The notes under the pieces are model-generated. The model was not told the DNA's origin. It made no database searches and saw only the letters and a list, made by a program, of their open reading frames with translations. A stretch of DNA of 64,000 nucleotides from Pseudomonas sediminis (lineage in GTDB: Bacteria > Pseudomonadota > Gammaproteobacteria > Pseudomonadales > Pseudomonadaceae), in contig NZ_NIQU01000002.1 in NCBI RefSeq assembly GCF_002741105.1, positions 310,001-374,000 of the forward strand, read 5' to 3'. The first letter of the stretch is position 1, and each line of letters starts with the position of its first letter. The position numbers and the translations under genes were made by a program. Shown one piece after another: positions 17,332-23,972 of the stretch.

Positions 17332-17880
17332 CTATTCTCGGTAGTTAAGGCCAACGCCCAACCGGCAATTTCGCCGTTCGATGCTGCCTTCTTTCAATGG
17401 CCAGCACGTTGAATCCTTCGTTTCTTTGATAACTGTCACCCGCACCTTATCAGCCGGTTTTTCCGGTTCTGCGGGCTTATAGGTATCGCGAAGGCTGAGC
17501 ACGTTGTCAGCCCCTCGTGGGGTGTAGTTCTGATCGTTAAACACCGTCTGTTTTACTGCTGGGCTATCTGAGCCAGTGGGCTGCTCAGGTTGCTGCGTAG
17601 ACATTGCGTCTCGCCTTGCCTGCTCTTCCACGATCCTGTCCCAGTCGTTCCTGGGCGCTGGTTCTGCTCGGGTGATCTCGGCAACCGGCTTGGGCTTCGG
17701 TGGCTGACTGTTCGCGGCCAGGTCCTTTACGGTGTTCTGCATGAACGCTTGACCGGCCAGAGTGAGAGCACCAAGGGTAACGACAGTGCCGATTGTTCCT
17801 GCCAGTACAACCTTTAGGTTGCTGCCTTTGCTCGGGCGGCTGGTTAGCCATTCTGGGGCGTCGTCTCTGTCTGCCTTCAT
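17332..17880 (-). CDS. Prophage membrane-anchored hypothetical protein
   Basis: I do not recognise a family. The 182-residue product has a short charged N-terminus, one transmembrane helix at about 23-46, a Pro/Lys/Glu-rich spacer (about 56-140) and a C-terminal basic region with two Cys (CWPL and RNCR). This TonB/TraB-like plan suggests an inner-membrane protein with a periplasmic tail. AAGGAG lies before its ATG, 15 nt after the previous gene's stop. Its base composition is like the phage core rather than the ATPase that follows. Confidence 0.6.
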   Translation of the reverse strand: MKADRDDAPEWLTSRPSKGSNLKVVLAGTIGTVVTLGALTLAGQAFMQNTVKDLAANSQPPKPKPVAEITRAEPAPRNDWDRIVEEQARRDAMSTQQPEQPTGSDSPAVKQTVFNDQNYTPRGADNVLSLRDTYKPAEPEKPADKVRVTVIKETKDSTCWPLKEGSIERRNCRLGVGLNYRE

Positions 17881-17895
17881 CCTTGAACTCCTTCC

Positions 17896-18225
17896 TTACC
17901 AGTCCCTTTCTCGCATGCCCATGATGCACTCCTGCACGTCTTCATCGATGACGTTGCCGGGTTTGATGCACTCTTTCATGGTCTTGCGCGTGCCGCGATT
18001 AGCTTCCCGCTCGGCCTTGGCCTGACGCTCGAGGTTATCGCGTGCAGCTCGGCCCATCGCGGTGTCATTGCCCGACAGGCTCTGCATGATGCTTTTGCTG
18101 ACGTATTCACCTGCCGCGTTTGTGGCGGGTTTGATCGCGTCGATGGCTTTGGACAGGGCTGTCTGATCGTCTGCGTTGGCTGCAAGGCTGACGATGGCCA
18201 GTGCCAATATGGCTGCTCTCTTCAT
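17896..18225 (-). CDS. Prophage small periplasmic hypothetical protein
   Basis: A 109-residue protein with a signal peptide (MKRAAILALAIVSLAANA) and a mature, highly charged helical domain carrying two Cys near the C-terminus (KECIKP and QECIMG) that could form a disulphide. GGAGG sits 9-10 nt before the ATG. It is the first of three closely spaced minus-strand genes ending with the ATPase. No family is recognised. Its charged mature part and position beside the repressor resemble small hypothetical proteins of other filamentous prophages. Confidence 0.6.
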   Translation of the reverse strand: MKRAAILALAIVSLAANADDQTALSKAIDAIKPATNAAGEYVSKSIMQSLSGNDTAMGRAARDNLERQAKAEREANRGTRKTMKECIKPGNVIDEDVQECIMGMRERDW

Positions 18226-18280
18226 TCTTTACCCACCTCCCTTCGGGCATACCAGCGCCTAGCTACTTCCTGGGTGATCG

Positions 18281-18565
18281 CTATCCCGCGTCTTGATCGG
18301 TCAAGTTTCGGTTGGCCTCGTCGTAATCCGGGCTTCTATGTCCGCCCTCTGGCTCAACCCTGCCGCTCACTAGCCAAAGCGCGTACTCAGGAAAGGCATC
18401 TGCAAGGATGCCGATTTCCTCTGTACCGATACGAATTTTCTCGCTGCTGATGTTCCGCCAGCGGTCGTAGTTCTTCCCGCCCTTTTCGCTTAGGCGTTTC
18501 GGTCCTACGGCCCTAATCAATTGAAGCGCTCTATCTCGAACAGAGTCCATATAGACACAAATCAT
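18281..18565 (-). CDS. Prophage repressor-like DNA-binding protein
   Basis: A 94-residue helix-turn-helix protein. The central segment (YDRWRNISSEKIRIG, then LADAFPEYALWLVSG) matches the small repressors of Pf-like and other phages, where the helix pair reads WRN-x-K-RIG and the tail ends in ALWL-x-SG. It is divergently transcribed from the excisionase-like gene with three operator repeats between them, and the first operator overlaps its own ribosome site, so autorepression is likely. The ATG at 18565 is kept because AAAGG lies upstream; Met6 is an alternative. Confidence 0.72.
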   Translation of the reverse strand: MICVYMDSVRDRALQLIRAVGPKRLSEKGGKNYDRWRNISSEKIRIGTEEIGILADAFPEYALWLVSGRVEPEGGHRSPDYDEANRNLTDQDAG

Positions 18566-18567
18566 TG

Positions 18568-18628
18568 TGCGTAACCTTTACGCAGACATGATGCCGTGTA
18601 AATATTACGCAGGAGTAAATTTTACGCA
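18568..18628. promoter_or_regulatory. Three-operator lysogeny switch
   Basis: Three copies of a 17-bp inverted repeat with pattern TGCGTAA-N3-TTACGCA lie at 18568-18584 (both arms perfect), 18595-18611 and 18612-18628 (right arm perfect, left arm degenerate). Start-to-start spacing is 27 and 17 bp. They fill the gap between the divergent repressor and excisionase genes. A further palindrome, GCAAAGC-TCA-GCTTTGC, follows at 18626-18642. This is the expected architecture for cooperative repressor binding at a lysogeny switch. Confidence 0.75.
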
Positions 18629-18679
18629 AAGCTCAGCTTTGCCAACAAAGACCAACATAGTGCAACAAAGGCCACTCCG

Positions 18680-18898
18680 ATGGAAGGAATCCCCCTGACG
18701 CTGAAAGACCTTGTGAACCCGCCGCCGATGATGCCGTGGCGCGAGTTCGCAAACTGGATTCGCATGAGTGAAGACCACGACACCGTTCGCGGCTGGATGC
18801 GCAACGGCTACCTGCCCCACCTCAAGGTAGGCCGCCACGTAATGGTCAACGTCGCCCTGCTGACCAAGAAGCTTATGGAAGAGGAGTGGGTTGAATGA
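18680..18898 (+). CDS. Excisionase / transcription-activator-like protein (XisF-like)
   Basis: A 72-residue protein with an AlpA/excisionase-type winged helix: FANWIRMSEDHDTVRGWMRNG then YLPHLKVGRHVMVN, the typical turn and wing. In Pf4 the gene in this position (xisF4) promotes excision and activates phage genes. It is the first rightward gene after the operator cluster. A plausible start is the ATG at 18680. Its stop (18896-18898) is followed at once by the next transcription block. Confidence 0.7.
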   Translation: MEGIPLTLKDLVNPPPMMPWREFANWIRMSEDHDTVRGWMRNGYLPHLKVGRHVMVNVALLTKKLMEEEWVE

Positions 18899-18937
18899 TC
18901 CGCCAAACCTCTAGCCTCCCAGGTGAGGGCATGACTT

Positions 18938-19234
18938 ATGACCCTCTCCCGCTACCTGCACCAGCCGCACGCCGAGAACTGCGACTGCTCTGTGTGCTGG
19001 CTAAACCGCAACTGGATACCGCCCAAGGCGCCTACTTACCCATACACACAATGCACCGCCTGCCGCCCCGCGCGATGGTCCGTGGTCAATGGTCGGAACC
19101 ACGTTACGCAGGCCTATACCTGCGAGAGACACAAGCCCGGCAACCGTCCGCCGCAGTACTGGCACGTTGTGAGCGACACCGGCAAACCAACGCCCTTCGT
19201 GCCCCTGCGCGAACCGTTCGAGCTGGTGGGGTGA
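18938..19234 (+). CDS. Prophage Cys-rich small protein
   Basis: A 98-residue protein with paired cysteines (NCDCSVCW at about 14-21, QCTAC at about 38-42 and YTCERH at about 61-66), suggesting a small zinc-binding module. GAGGG precedes the ATG at 18938. It lies in the early block of small genes between the excisionase-like and coat genes. The overlapping frame 18895-19242 lacks these features and is taken as a shadow. Function unknown. Confidence 0.55.
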   Translation: MTLSRYLHQPHAENCDCSVCWLNRNWIPPKAPTYPYTQCTACRPARWSVVNGRNHVTQAYTCERHKPGNRPPQYWHVVSDTGKPTPFVPLREPFELVG

Positions 19235-19238
19235 GCGC

Positions 19239-19526
19239 ATGATCGTTCTCGATACGCCTTCTATCGTCATGCTCGGCCTGCTGCTCATCAACTGCATCGG
19301 CGTCGCCTACTGGTTTGGCCGCATGGACGGCGCCCGTACCGCCCGCCCTGCAGACCCGCGCCTGGCCAGCACGCAGGCGGAAACACGCAGCTTCTTAAAA
19401 GGCCTGACCGCCGCGCTCGTTGCTATGTCGGTCAAGGGCCGCGCTCCCGGCTCGTCGGATCACGCTTCACCGATCCGGCGAACGGAAGCACGGGCAGAGC
19501 GAACCCTTGAACACCCACCACCCTGA
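19239..19526 (+). CDS. Prophage small membrane protein
   Basis: A 95-residue protein with an N-terminal transmembrane helix (about 8-27, SIVMLGLLLINCIGVAYWF) and a hydrophilic tail rich in Arg, Ala and Pro. It starts 4 nt after the preceding Cys-rich gene, so it is probably co-translated. No family is recognised. Filamentous phages commonly carry small inner-membrane proteins here, but no role can be assigned from the sequence. Confidence 0.5.
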   Translation: MIVLDTPSIVMLGLLLINCIGVAYWFGRMDGARTARPADPRLASTQAETRSFLKGLTAALVAMSVKGRAPGSSDHASPIRRTEARAERTLEHPPP

Positions 19527-19602
19527 ATAGCCTCCGCTCGTGAGTGTGGGGCAGCTCCACCGCCCCGCGCTCCCGAGCCCTCGGCGGCAAGAGTGGGATG
19601 AC

Positions 19603-19711
19603 AAGGGCAAAGCCCTTGGTGTTGAACAACTAACCCGCTGCACCAGCGGCGCTAACTGAAAACCTCGGCAAGTCGAGAACCCCACCCGGGCAAAAACGCG
19701 AAGTTTGCCCG
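19603..19711. repeat. Cluster of hairpins in the non-coding gap before the ssDNA-binding-protein candidate
   Basis: The 254-nt gap 19527-19780 has no gene but holds at least three stem-loops: 19603-19617 (AAGGGC/GCCCTT), 19635-19649 (CCGCTG/CAGCGG) and 19687-19711 (CGGGCAAA/TTTGCCCG, 9-nt loop). Inovirus genomes carry structured intergenic DNA for packaging and complementary-strand initiation, so this is a candidate packaging signal or single-strand origin. Confidence 0.45.
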
Positions 19712-19780
19712 TGTGGACCCGCTCGGCCTGCTGAAAGGCAAACCCGCGCAATACCGCGCAACCAAGCGAGGAAACACAAC

Positions 19781-20161
19781 ATGGCACGCACCACTATGGA
19801 ATTGGCATTCATCAGCGCTGAGCGCGTGAAGTTCGACAATGTGGATCTGGTGAAGCTGTACCTGGGCGACGAACCGGACGGCGAAAAAGACCTGGGCGTC
19901 TCCCTGCTCTCGATGCAGGTAGCTGAAAGCGCCCTGGACGAAGTGTGGGCCGCCTGCAAAGGGCTCGATGTACTGGAGACCGTCCGCGTCACCGTAGAGA
20001 TTGATCGCGGCTCCAAGAACGCTGGCAAGTTCATCGTCCTGCACGTCGAGTCCGCCAAGCCTGCTCGCGGTGCTGCTGACCCAGCCAGCGAGGCCCGCAA
20101 GCTCGCCGCCCAACAACAAGCCAAGCCGACCGGCACCCAGCCGGACCCGGCCAAGGCCTGA
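19781..20161 (+). CDS. Candidate single-stranded DNA-binding protein (inovirus pV position)
   Basis: A 126-residue protein with a compact beta-rich domain (residues 1-95) and a disordered Ala/Gln/Pro/Lys tail ending in acidic-free PDPAKA. Size, abundant-protein codon use and position upstream of the coat genes fit the phage ssDNA-binding protein that coats the viral strand, but sequence similarity to Pf1 gpV is not obvious by eye. GAGGAAACACAAC precedes the ATG. The call rests mainly on position and could be wrong. Confidence 0.45.
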   Translation: MARTTMELAFISAERVKFDNVDLVKLYLGDEPDGEKDLGVSLLSMQVAESALDEVWAACKGLDVLETVRVTVEIDRGSKNAGKFIVLHVESAKPARGAADPASEARKLAAQQQAKPTGTQPDPAKA

Positions 20162-20176
20162 CGGGAGGGCGCCGCC

Positions 20177-20356
20177 GTGCTGATCGTTGATCGCGTGCTG
20201 TGTGACTGCTGCGGGCAGCCCATGGGCCAGCTCTACAACCAGTCCGCCCCCCAGCCCGACCTGCTGCCCGATCTGAACAAGGCGCCCGACCTCGTGATCT
20301 GCCCCGACTGCATCGACATGGCTGAGGTCGCCCGCGACCCCAGCTTGGCCGAGTAA
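20177..20356 (+). CDS. Small zinc-ribbon-like prophage protein
   Basis: A 59-codon frame starting with GTG at 20177, 8-9 nt after GGAGG. The product begins MLIVDRVLCDCCGQPMG and later has VICPDCID, so two C-x2-C pairs separated by about 30 residues make a treble-clef or ribbon zinc site. It lies 15 nt after the ssDNA-binding candidate and 11 nt before the next coding start, so it fits the dense operon. Function unknown. Confidence 0.6.
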   Translation: MLIVDRVLCDCCGQPMGQLYNQSAPQPDLLPDLNKAPDLVICPDCIDMAEVARDPSLAE

Positions 20357-20367
20357 CAGGGGGCGCC

Positions 20368-20571
20368 ATGGATTTCATCGTGTGCGATGGCGTGTGGGAA
20401 AGCGCAGGGCAAACCCCGGTTTGCAACGGCACCCTCTCGACCGTCTCGCTCGGTGAGATAAGCCCATCCGGGCTAACCGCTGAAGACCATGCACAGATCC
20501 GCGAACACGCCCTGGTGCTGTTCGCCATCGTCTTCGGCGCTCTCGTGCTGAAAAAGGCACTCAACCTGTAG
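20368..20571 (+). CDS. Prophage small membrane protein, possible minor coat
   Basis: A 67-residue protein with an N-terminal CDGVWES...VCNGT segment and a C-terminal transmembrane helix (about 47-63, LVLFAIVFGALVLKKAL). It lies 11 nt before the major coat gene. Its size, the C-terminal helix and the place fit a minor virion or assembly protein. A similar small protein stands before the major coat gene in Pf-like phages. Recognition is by context only. Confidence 0.5.
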   Translation: MDFIVCDGVWESAGQTPVCNGTLSTVSLGEISPSGLTAEDHAQIREHALVLFAIVFGALVLKKALNL

Positions 20572-20582
20572 GAGACACACCC

Positions 20583-20789
20583 ATGCAAAACCTGAAAGTC
20601 CTGCGCCGCTCGCTCGGTGCTTCCGCCGCTGTTGGCCTGCTGGCCGTACAGCAAGCCCACGCCGCCCTCCCGACCGGCGTGACCACTGCCCTGACTGATG
20701 CGCAGACCGATGGCGTCGAGGTCGCGGGCATCGTCCTGGGCGTGATCATCGCGATTGCCGCCTTCAAGTTCATCCGCCGCGCGCTGTAA
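20583..20789 (+). CDS. Filamentous phage major coat protein (pVIII-like)
   Basis: A 68-residue precursor with a clear signal peptide ending QQAHA. The mature protein of about 41 residues has the standard inovirus plan: an acidic amphipathic N-terminus (ALTDAQTDGVEVAG), a single hydrophobic helix (IVLGVIIAIAAF) and a basic C-terminus (KFIRRAL) that contacts the DNA. GGAG lies 8-9 nt before the ATG and a strong terminator follows directly, as expected for the most highly expressed phage gene. Thousands of copies form the virion tube. Confidence 0.9.
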   Translation: MQNLKVLRRSLGASAAVGLLAVQQAHAALPTGVTTALTDAQTDGVEVAGIVLGVIIAIAAFKFIRRAL

Positions 20790-20808
20790 GGCCGGCTGCA
20801 ACCAACCA

Positions 20809-20835
20809 GCCCGGTAACTCGTTATCGGGCTTTTT
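20809..20835 (+). terminator. Intrinsic terminator after the major coat gene
   Basis: A 9-bp stem with one G-T pair (GCCCGGTAA / TTATCGGGC), 4-nt loop and five T. It lies 20 nt after the coat stop and would separate high-level coat expression from the downstream virion genes. Confidence 0.88.
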
Positions 20836-20851
20836 CACATAAGGGCTTTTC

Positions 20852-20923
20852 ATGGACGCCAACATGCTGACCACGATCATCATCGTTATGGCGTTCTGGG
20901 CTCTGTTCTTTGGGCGGGTTTGA
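20852..20923 (+). CDS. Tiny hydrophobic protein, possible minor coat (pVII/pIX-like)
   Basis: A 23-codon frame (MDANMLTTIIIVMAFWALFF and three more residues). It is nearly all transmembrane, begins 17 nt after the terminator T-run and ends 1 nt before the start of the adhesin gene. Inoviruses encode minor tip proteins of this size between pVIII and pIII. There is no strong ribosome site, so the call depends on position and composition. Confidence 0.5.
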   Translation: MDANMLTTIIIVMAFWALFFGRV

Positions 20924-20924
20924 G

Positions 20925-22310
20925 ATGTGCCAGGGTCAATCGCTACGGATCGTTCTTGCGCTGATCGGATTGCTCGGCGGGGCGTTGACCTTCACGCCCG
21001 ATGCGAAGGCTGAGGACTATTACTGGATTATCGCTTATCCGCAGGATAATGCTCGCTACTCTAGCGCCATATCTGCTTGTCAGGCCAACACCCAATTTTA
21101 TCTTTCCCAAAACCCCACTCATACACAGGTTTCGACTAACTATCGGCCTCACTCAGACCAAACCGGTTTTTGGTGCACTGTTCGTTTTCGCCGCCCTGAT
21201 ACTTCTGAATACAATGTCAGTAACGTTGCGCAGCGTCGTGGCACTGGCTGTACTGATCCGAATATCTACAACCAGCAAACTGGTGCCTGTGAGCCTCCAC
21301 CGGTTAATTGCGAACCCAAGGCCGGCCAAAACACCACCTGGTCCATGCTGCGGCCGGACCTCAACGGCCTCGGCCCTATCGAACATGGTTGCGAGGCCGG
21401 TTGCCGTATCGCCCTCGGCACTTCGCAATGTGCACCTGTCTCCGAAGGCGCGACCACTGGCGTTTGCTGGGGCGTAGGCAAGTTCACCGGCGCTGAATGC
21501 CAACCCGGCGACAACCCTACAGGTGGCACCCCGCCGCCCGATCCTACCGACCCCACGGACCCCACCGACCCGCCGCCAGATTGCGGCCCTGGCCACTCAT
21601 GGTCCGGCACCACCTGCGTGCCTGATGAACCAGAGGAATGCGACCCCAGCACCGGCGAAGTCTGCCCGCCCGACGATGGTGACGGCGAAGACGGCGATGG
21701 AGAGGACGGCGACGGGGATGGTGACGGCGAAGGTGACGGGGATGGCGAGGGAGACGGCGATGGGGATGGGGATGGCGAATGCGATCCCGCCACCGATCCT
21801 AACCAATGCAAGGGCACGGACGGCGGCGACTGCGATCCGAAAACCGATCCCAACCAGTGCAAGGGCGATGATGAGCCTGAGTGCGACCCCAAAACCGACC
21901 CGAACAAATGCGTAAAACCCAGCGTCGAGGGCGAAGCCTGCGACACCGAGCTGAAGTGTGAAGGCGACGTCATCCAGTGCGCCATTCTGCGCGCCAACAA
22001 AAACCAGATCTGCCAATGGAAGTACGACGAACAGGTCCGCAGCGATATCGCCTCCGAACTGGCCGGCGAGGACTACCAGCTGGAAGAGAAGTCCATCGCC
22101 GTCAGCAGCCTGTTCACCGAAGCCGTGAACAAAGGCCGTTGGCTGCCTCAATCCTGCCCTTCCCCACAGAGCTTCACCGTCATGGGTCGCAGCTACTCGT
22201 TTAGCTGGGAGCCCGCCTGCCGTTTCGCCCAAGCCATCGGCCCGCTGATTGTGGCCCTGGCTTCGATCTTCTTTGCAGTCTCCATCGGACGCGGAATCAA
22301 GGGGTCTTGA
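20925..22310 (+). CDS. Minor coat / adsorption protein, TspB-type (pIII equivalent)
   Basis: A 461-residue protein: signal peptide (to about PDAKA, residue 29), N-terminal Cys-containing receptor domains, a Pro/Asp/Thr linker, an extreme Gly-Asp-Glu tract (about residues 245-285) and three CDPxTDPNxC repeats, then a C-terminal domain with WKYDEQVRSDI and a final transmembrane helix. This C-terminus matches the TspB family of Neisseria and Pseudomonas filamentous phages. It would sit at the virion tip and bind the host receptor, likely a pilus. The ATG at 20925 follows the tiny protein's stop by 1 nt. The acidic repeat may bind Ca2+. Confidence 0.8.
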   Translation: MCQGQSLRIVLALIGLLGGALTFTPDAKAEDYYWIIAYPQDNARYSSAISACQANTQFYLSQNPTHTQVSTNYRPHSDQTGFWCTVRFRRPDTSEYNVSNVAQRRGTGCTDPNIYNQQTGACEPPPVNCEPKAGQNTTWSMLRPDLNGLGPIEHGCEAGCRIALGTSQCAPVSEGATTGVCWGVGKFTGAECQPGDNPTGGTPPPDPTDPTDPTDPPPDCGPGHSWSGTTCVPDEPEECDPSTGEVCPPDDGDGEDGDGEDGDGDGDGEGDGDGEGDGDGDGDGECDPATDPNQCKGTDGGDCDPKTDPNQCKGDDEPECDPKTDPNKCVKPSVEGEACDTELKCEGDVIQCAILRANKNQICQWKYDEQVRSDIASELAGEDYQLEEKSIAVSSLFTEAVNKGRWLPQSCPSPQSFTVMGRSYSFSWEPACRFAQAIGPLIVALASIFFAVSIGRGIKGS

Positions 22311-22311
22311 T

Positions 22312-22629
22312 ATGCCACTACTACCACTGCTTGCCACCTTCCTCGGCTCCATCGTTTCCGGGCTGGTCTTCCGGGCGTTGGCTTCCCTGGGCTTTGCCTA
22401 CGTTGCCTATGTCGGTATTGGCCAACTGATCGACACCGTCGACAGCTACGTCAAAGGCCTCTTCGGCACCATCCCGCCACCGGTCGCGGCCATCCTCGGT
22501 ATGGCCAAGGTCGATGTAGCCATCAACATCATCATCGCCGCCGTCATCGCTCGCCTGATGCTGGCCGGGATGGACCGCATTACCGGCACCATCACCGGCC
22601 TCGCCCTGCTCAACAAGGCTGGTGGCTGA
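22312..22629 (+). CDS. DUF2523 minor coat protein (pVI-like)
   Basis: A 105-residue protein with three hydrophobic segments (about 4-24, 28-45 and 70-95), a conserved IDTVDSYV stretch and PPPVAAILGMAKVDVAINII. This pattern belongs to DUF2523, found between the pIII-like and Zot genes of filamentous phages. It is thought to be the minor coat that releases virions from the membrane with pIII. The ATG at 22312 is 1 nt after the adhesin stop and its own stop overlaps the zot ATG. Confidence 0.8.
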   Translation: MPLLPLLATFLGSIVSGLVFRALASLGFAYVAYVGIGQLIDTVDSYVKGLFGTIPPPVAAILGMAKVDVAINIIIAAVIARLMLAGMDRITGTITGLALLNKAGG

Positions 22630-23819
22630 TGTTCGTTCTGCGCACAGGTCTGCAGGGCAACGGCAAGACCTTGAACACCATCAAGGAAGTAGACGCCAAA
22701 GCCGCGAAAGAAGGCCGCCCGGTCTACTATCACAACATCCGCGGCTTCGATCCCAACGCCGAAGTGCTCGAGGCCGTTTGGCAAGAATTCGACGAGCCGC
22801 AGAAATGGCACGAGCTGCCACAGAACGCCATGATCGTCATCGACGAAGCGCAGACCTTCTTCCGGGTGCGCCCTGCTGGCTCTGCCGTCCCCGCCTACGC
22901 CAGCGCCCTGGAAACCATGCGCCATCGCGGCCATGAACTGCACTGCATCACCCAAAACCCCGGCCTGATCGACACCCACTTCCGCAAGCTCTGCAACTCG
23001 CATATCCACTACGTGCGAGGCCACAAAGGCAAAGTCATCAAGCGCTGGGAGTTCGAGCGCGTAAACATGGACGTCGAGAAGAAAAACGACTTCAGCGACG
23101 GCCAGGCCACGCGGGTGCTACTCGATAAGAAGTACTTCGGCGTGTACCAGTCCGTTGCTGAAGGCTCTGAACATCACATGAAGTTCAAGCCGCCTCGGGC
23201 GCTGTTCGTGTTTATCGCCTGCATCATCGGTATCGGCTACTTCGGCTACGGCATCTATGAACGGCGCATCGCCCCGCCCAAGCCCCAGGCCGAAGCCGTC
23301 GAACAAGCGCGCGCCACGTCACCGACCGGCGAACCCGTGGCGCAACAGCCAGCCCCCAGCAATGCCGCGCCGCTGTCGCCTGAAGAGTACGTCGCCCTGC
23401 GAATGCCCCGCCTGCCCGATGTACCCAGCTCGGCGCCGATCTATGACGAAATCACCCGGCCGGTGACCTATCCGCGTCTGTCCTGCATGTACTCCACCGA
23501 TCAGCAGATGGTGGCCAGGAATCACAAGCGCCTCGTCCTGGGCTACCGCGACGGCAAGGTGTATGGCTGCCGCTGCAACACCCAGCAAGGCACCCGGGCG
23601 GTGGTGTCCTTCGAAGCCTGCATGGCCTACGTCGAAGAAGGCGCTTTCGATCCTGCAAAGCCTGATCGCCTGCCCGATCCGAACGGCCAGATTGCTCAGA
23701 TACAACCAGATCAACAAACACCGCAACGCCAGCCCACTCGGCCTGCTCCTTCTGCTGCATCCAAAGCGCCTGTAGGAGCCGCCTGGCCGTCGCTGAGCGG
23801 TTATCAGGGTGCCCTGTGA
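22629..23819 (+). CDS. zot: Zot-type phage assembly ATPase (pI equivalent)
   Basis: A 396-residue inner-membrane protein. Walker A GLQGNGKT (7-14) and Walker B AMIVIDEAQ (D72/E73) form the N-terminal zonular occludens toxin ATPase domain; a single transmembrane helix follows at about 190-210 after PPRA. The periplasmic tail is Pro-rich and has a four-Cys region (CMYST, YGCRCN, EACMAY). Zot/pI powers extrusion of virions through the envelope. Its start overlaps the DUF2523 gene stop. No toxin activity should be inferred from the name. Confidence 0.9.
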   Translation: MFVLRTGLQGNGKTLNTIKEVDAKAAKEGRPVYYHNIRGFDPNAEVLEAVWQEFDEPQKWHELPQNAMIVIDEAQTFFRVRPAGSAVPAYASALETMRHRGHELHCITQNPGLIDTHFRKLCNSHIHYVRGHKGKVIKRWEFERVNMDVEKKNDFSDGQATRVLLDKKYFGVYQSVAEGSEHHMKFKPPRALFVFIACIIGIGYFGYGIYERRIAPPKPQAEAVEQARATSPTGEPVAQQPAPSNAAPLSPEEYVALRMPRLPDVPSSAPIYDEITRPVTYPRLSCMYSTDQQMVARNHKRLVLGYRDGKVYGCRCNTQQGTRAVVSFEACMAYVEEGAFDPAKPDRLPDPNGQIAQIQPDQQTPQRQPTRPAPSAASKAPVGAAWPSLSGYQGAL

Positions 23820-23870
23820 GCAAACACCAAAGGAACGCCATGCGCGGCGGCGTGGTTGCGTGCGAGGCAC

Positions 23871-23922
23871 GAGCGCGCGTGTGCGCCGCCGCGCGGGCGC
23901 TGACGTCCCTGTAGCACGTCAG
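23871..23922. other. Palindromic GC-rich region upstream of rep; candidate plus-strand origin
   Basis: The 153-nt gap between zot and rep contains alternating GCGC-rich sequence (23871-23900) followed by a perfect 7-bp inverted repeat CTGACGT / ACGTCAG (23900-23922) with a 9-nt loop. Rolling-circle phages have a nicking hairpin close to rep. The assignment is inferred from structure and place; no known nick-site sequence is recognised. Confidence 0.4.
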
Positions 23923-23972
23923 ATAAACCGATTTCGAAATGGCAAGTAATGGCCAGTAAGGAAAACCCAAGC

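Noticed and set aside
18895..19242. Alternative 115-codon frame overlapping the Cys-rich phage protein
   Set aside because: No ribosome site and a Pro/Arg/Ala-rich shadow-like product; the 18938 frame has paired cysteines and GAGGG.
21530..21590. Pro/Asp/Thr repeats in the adhesin as a frameshift or assembly error
   Set aside because: The frame stays open through the whole tract and the C-terminal TspB domain and transmembrane helix follow in frame.
22629..23819. Zot as a toxin gene
   Set aside because: In this context Zot is the phage assembly ATPase; the name derives from the Vibrio phage homolog and nothing indicates toxin activity.
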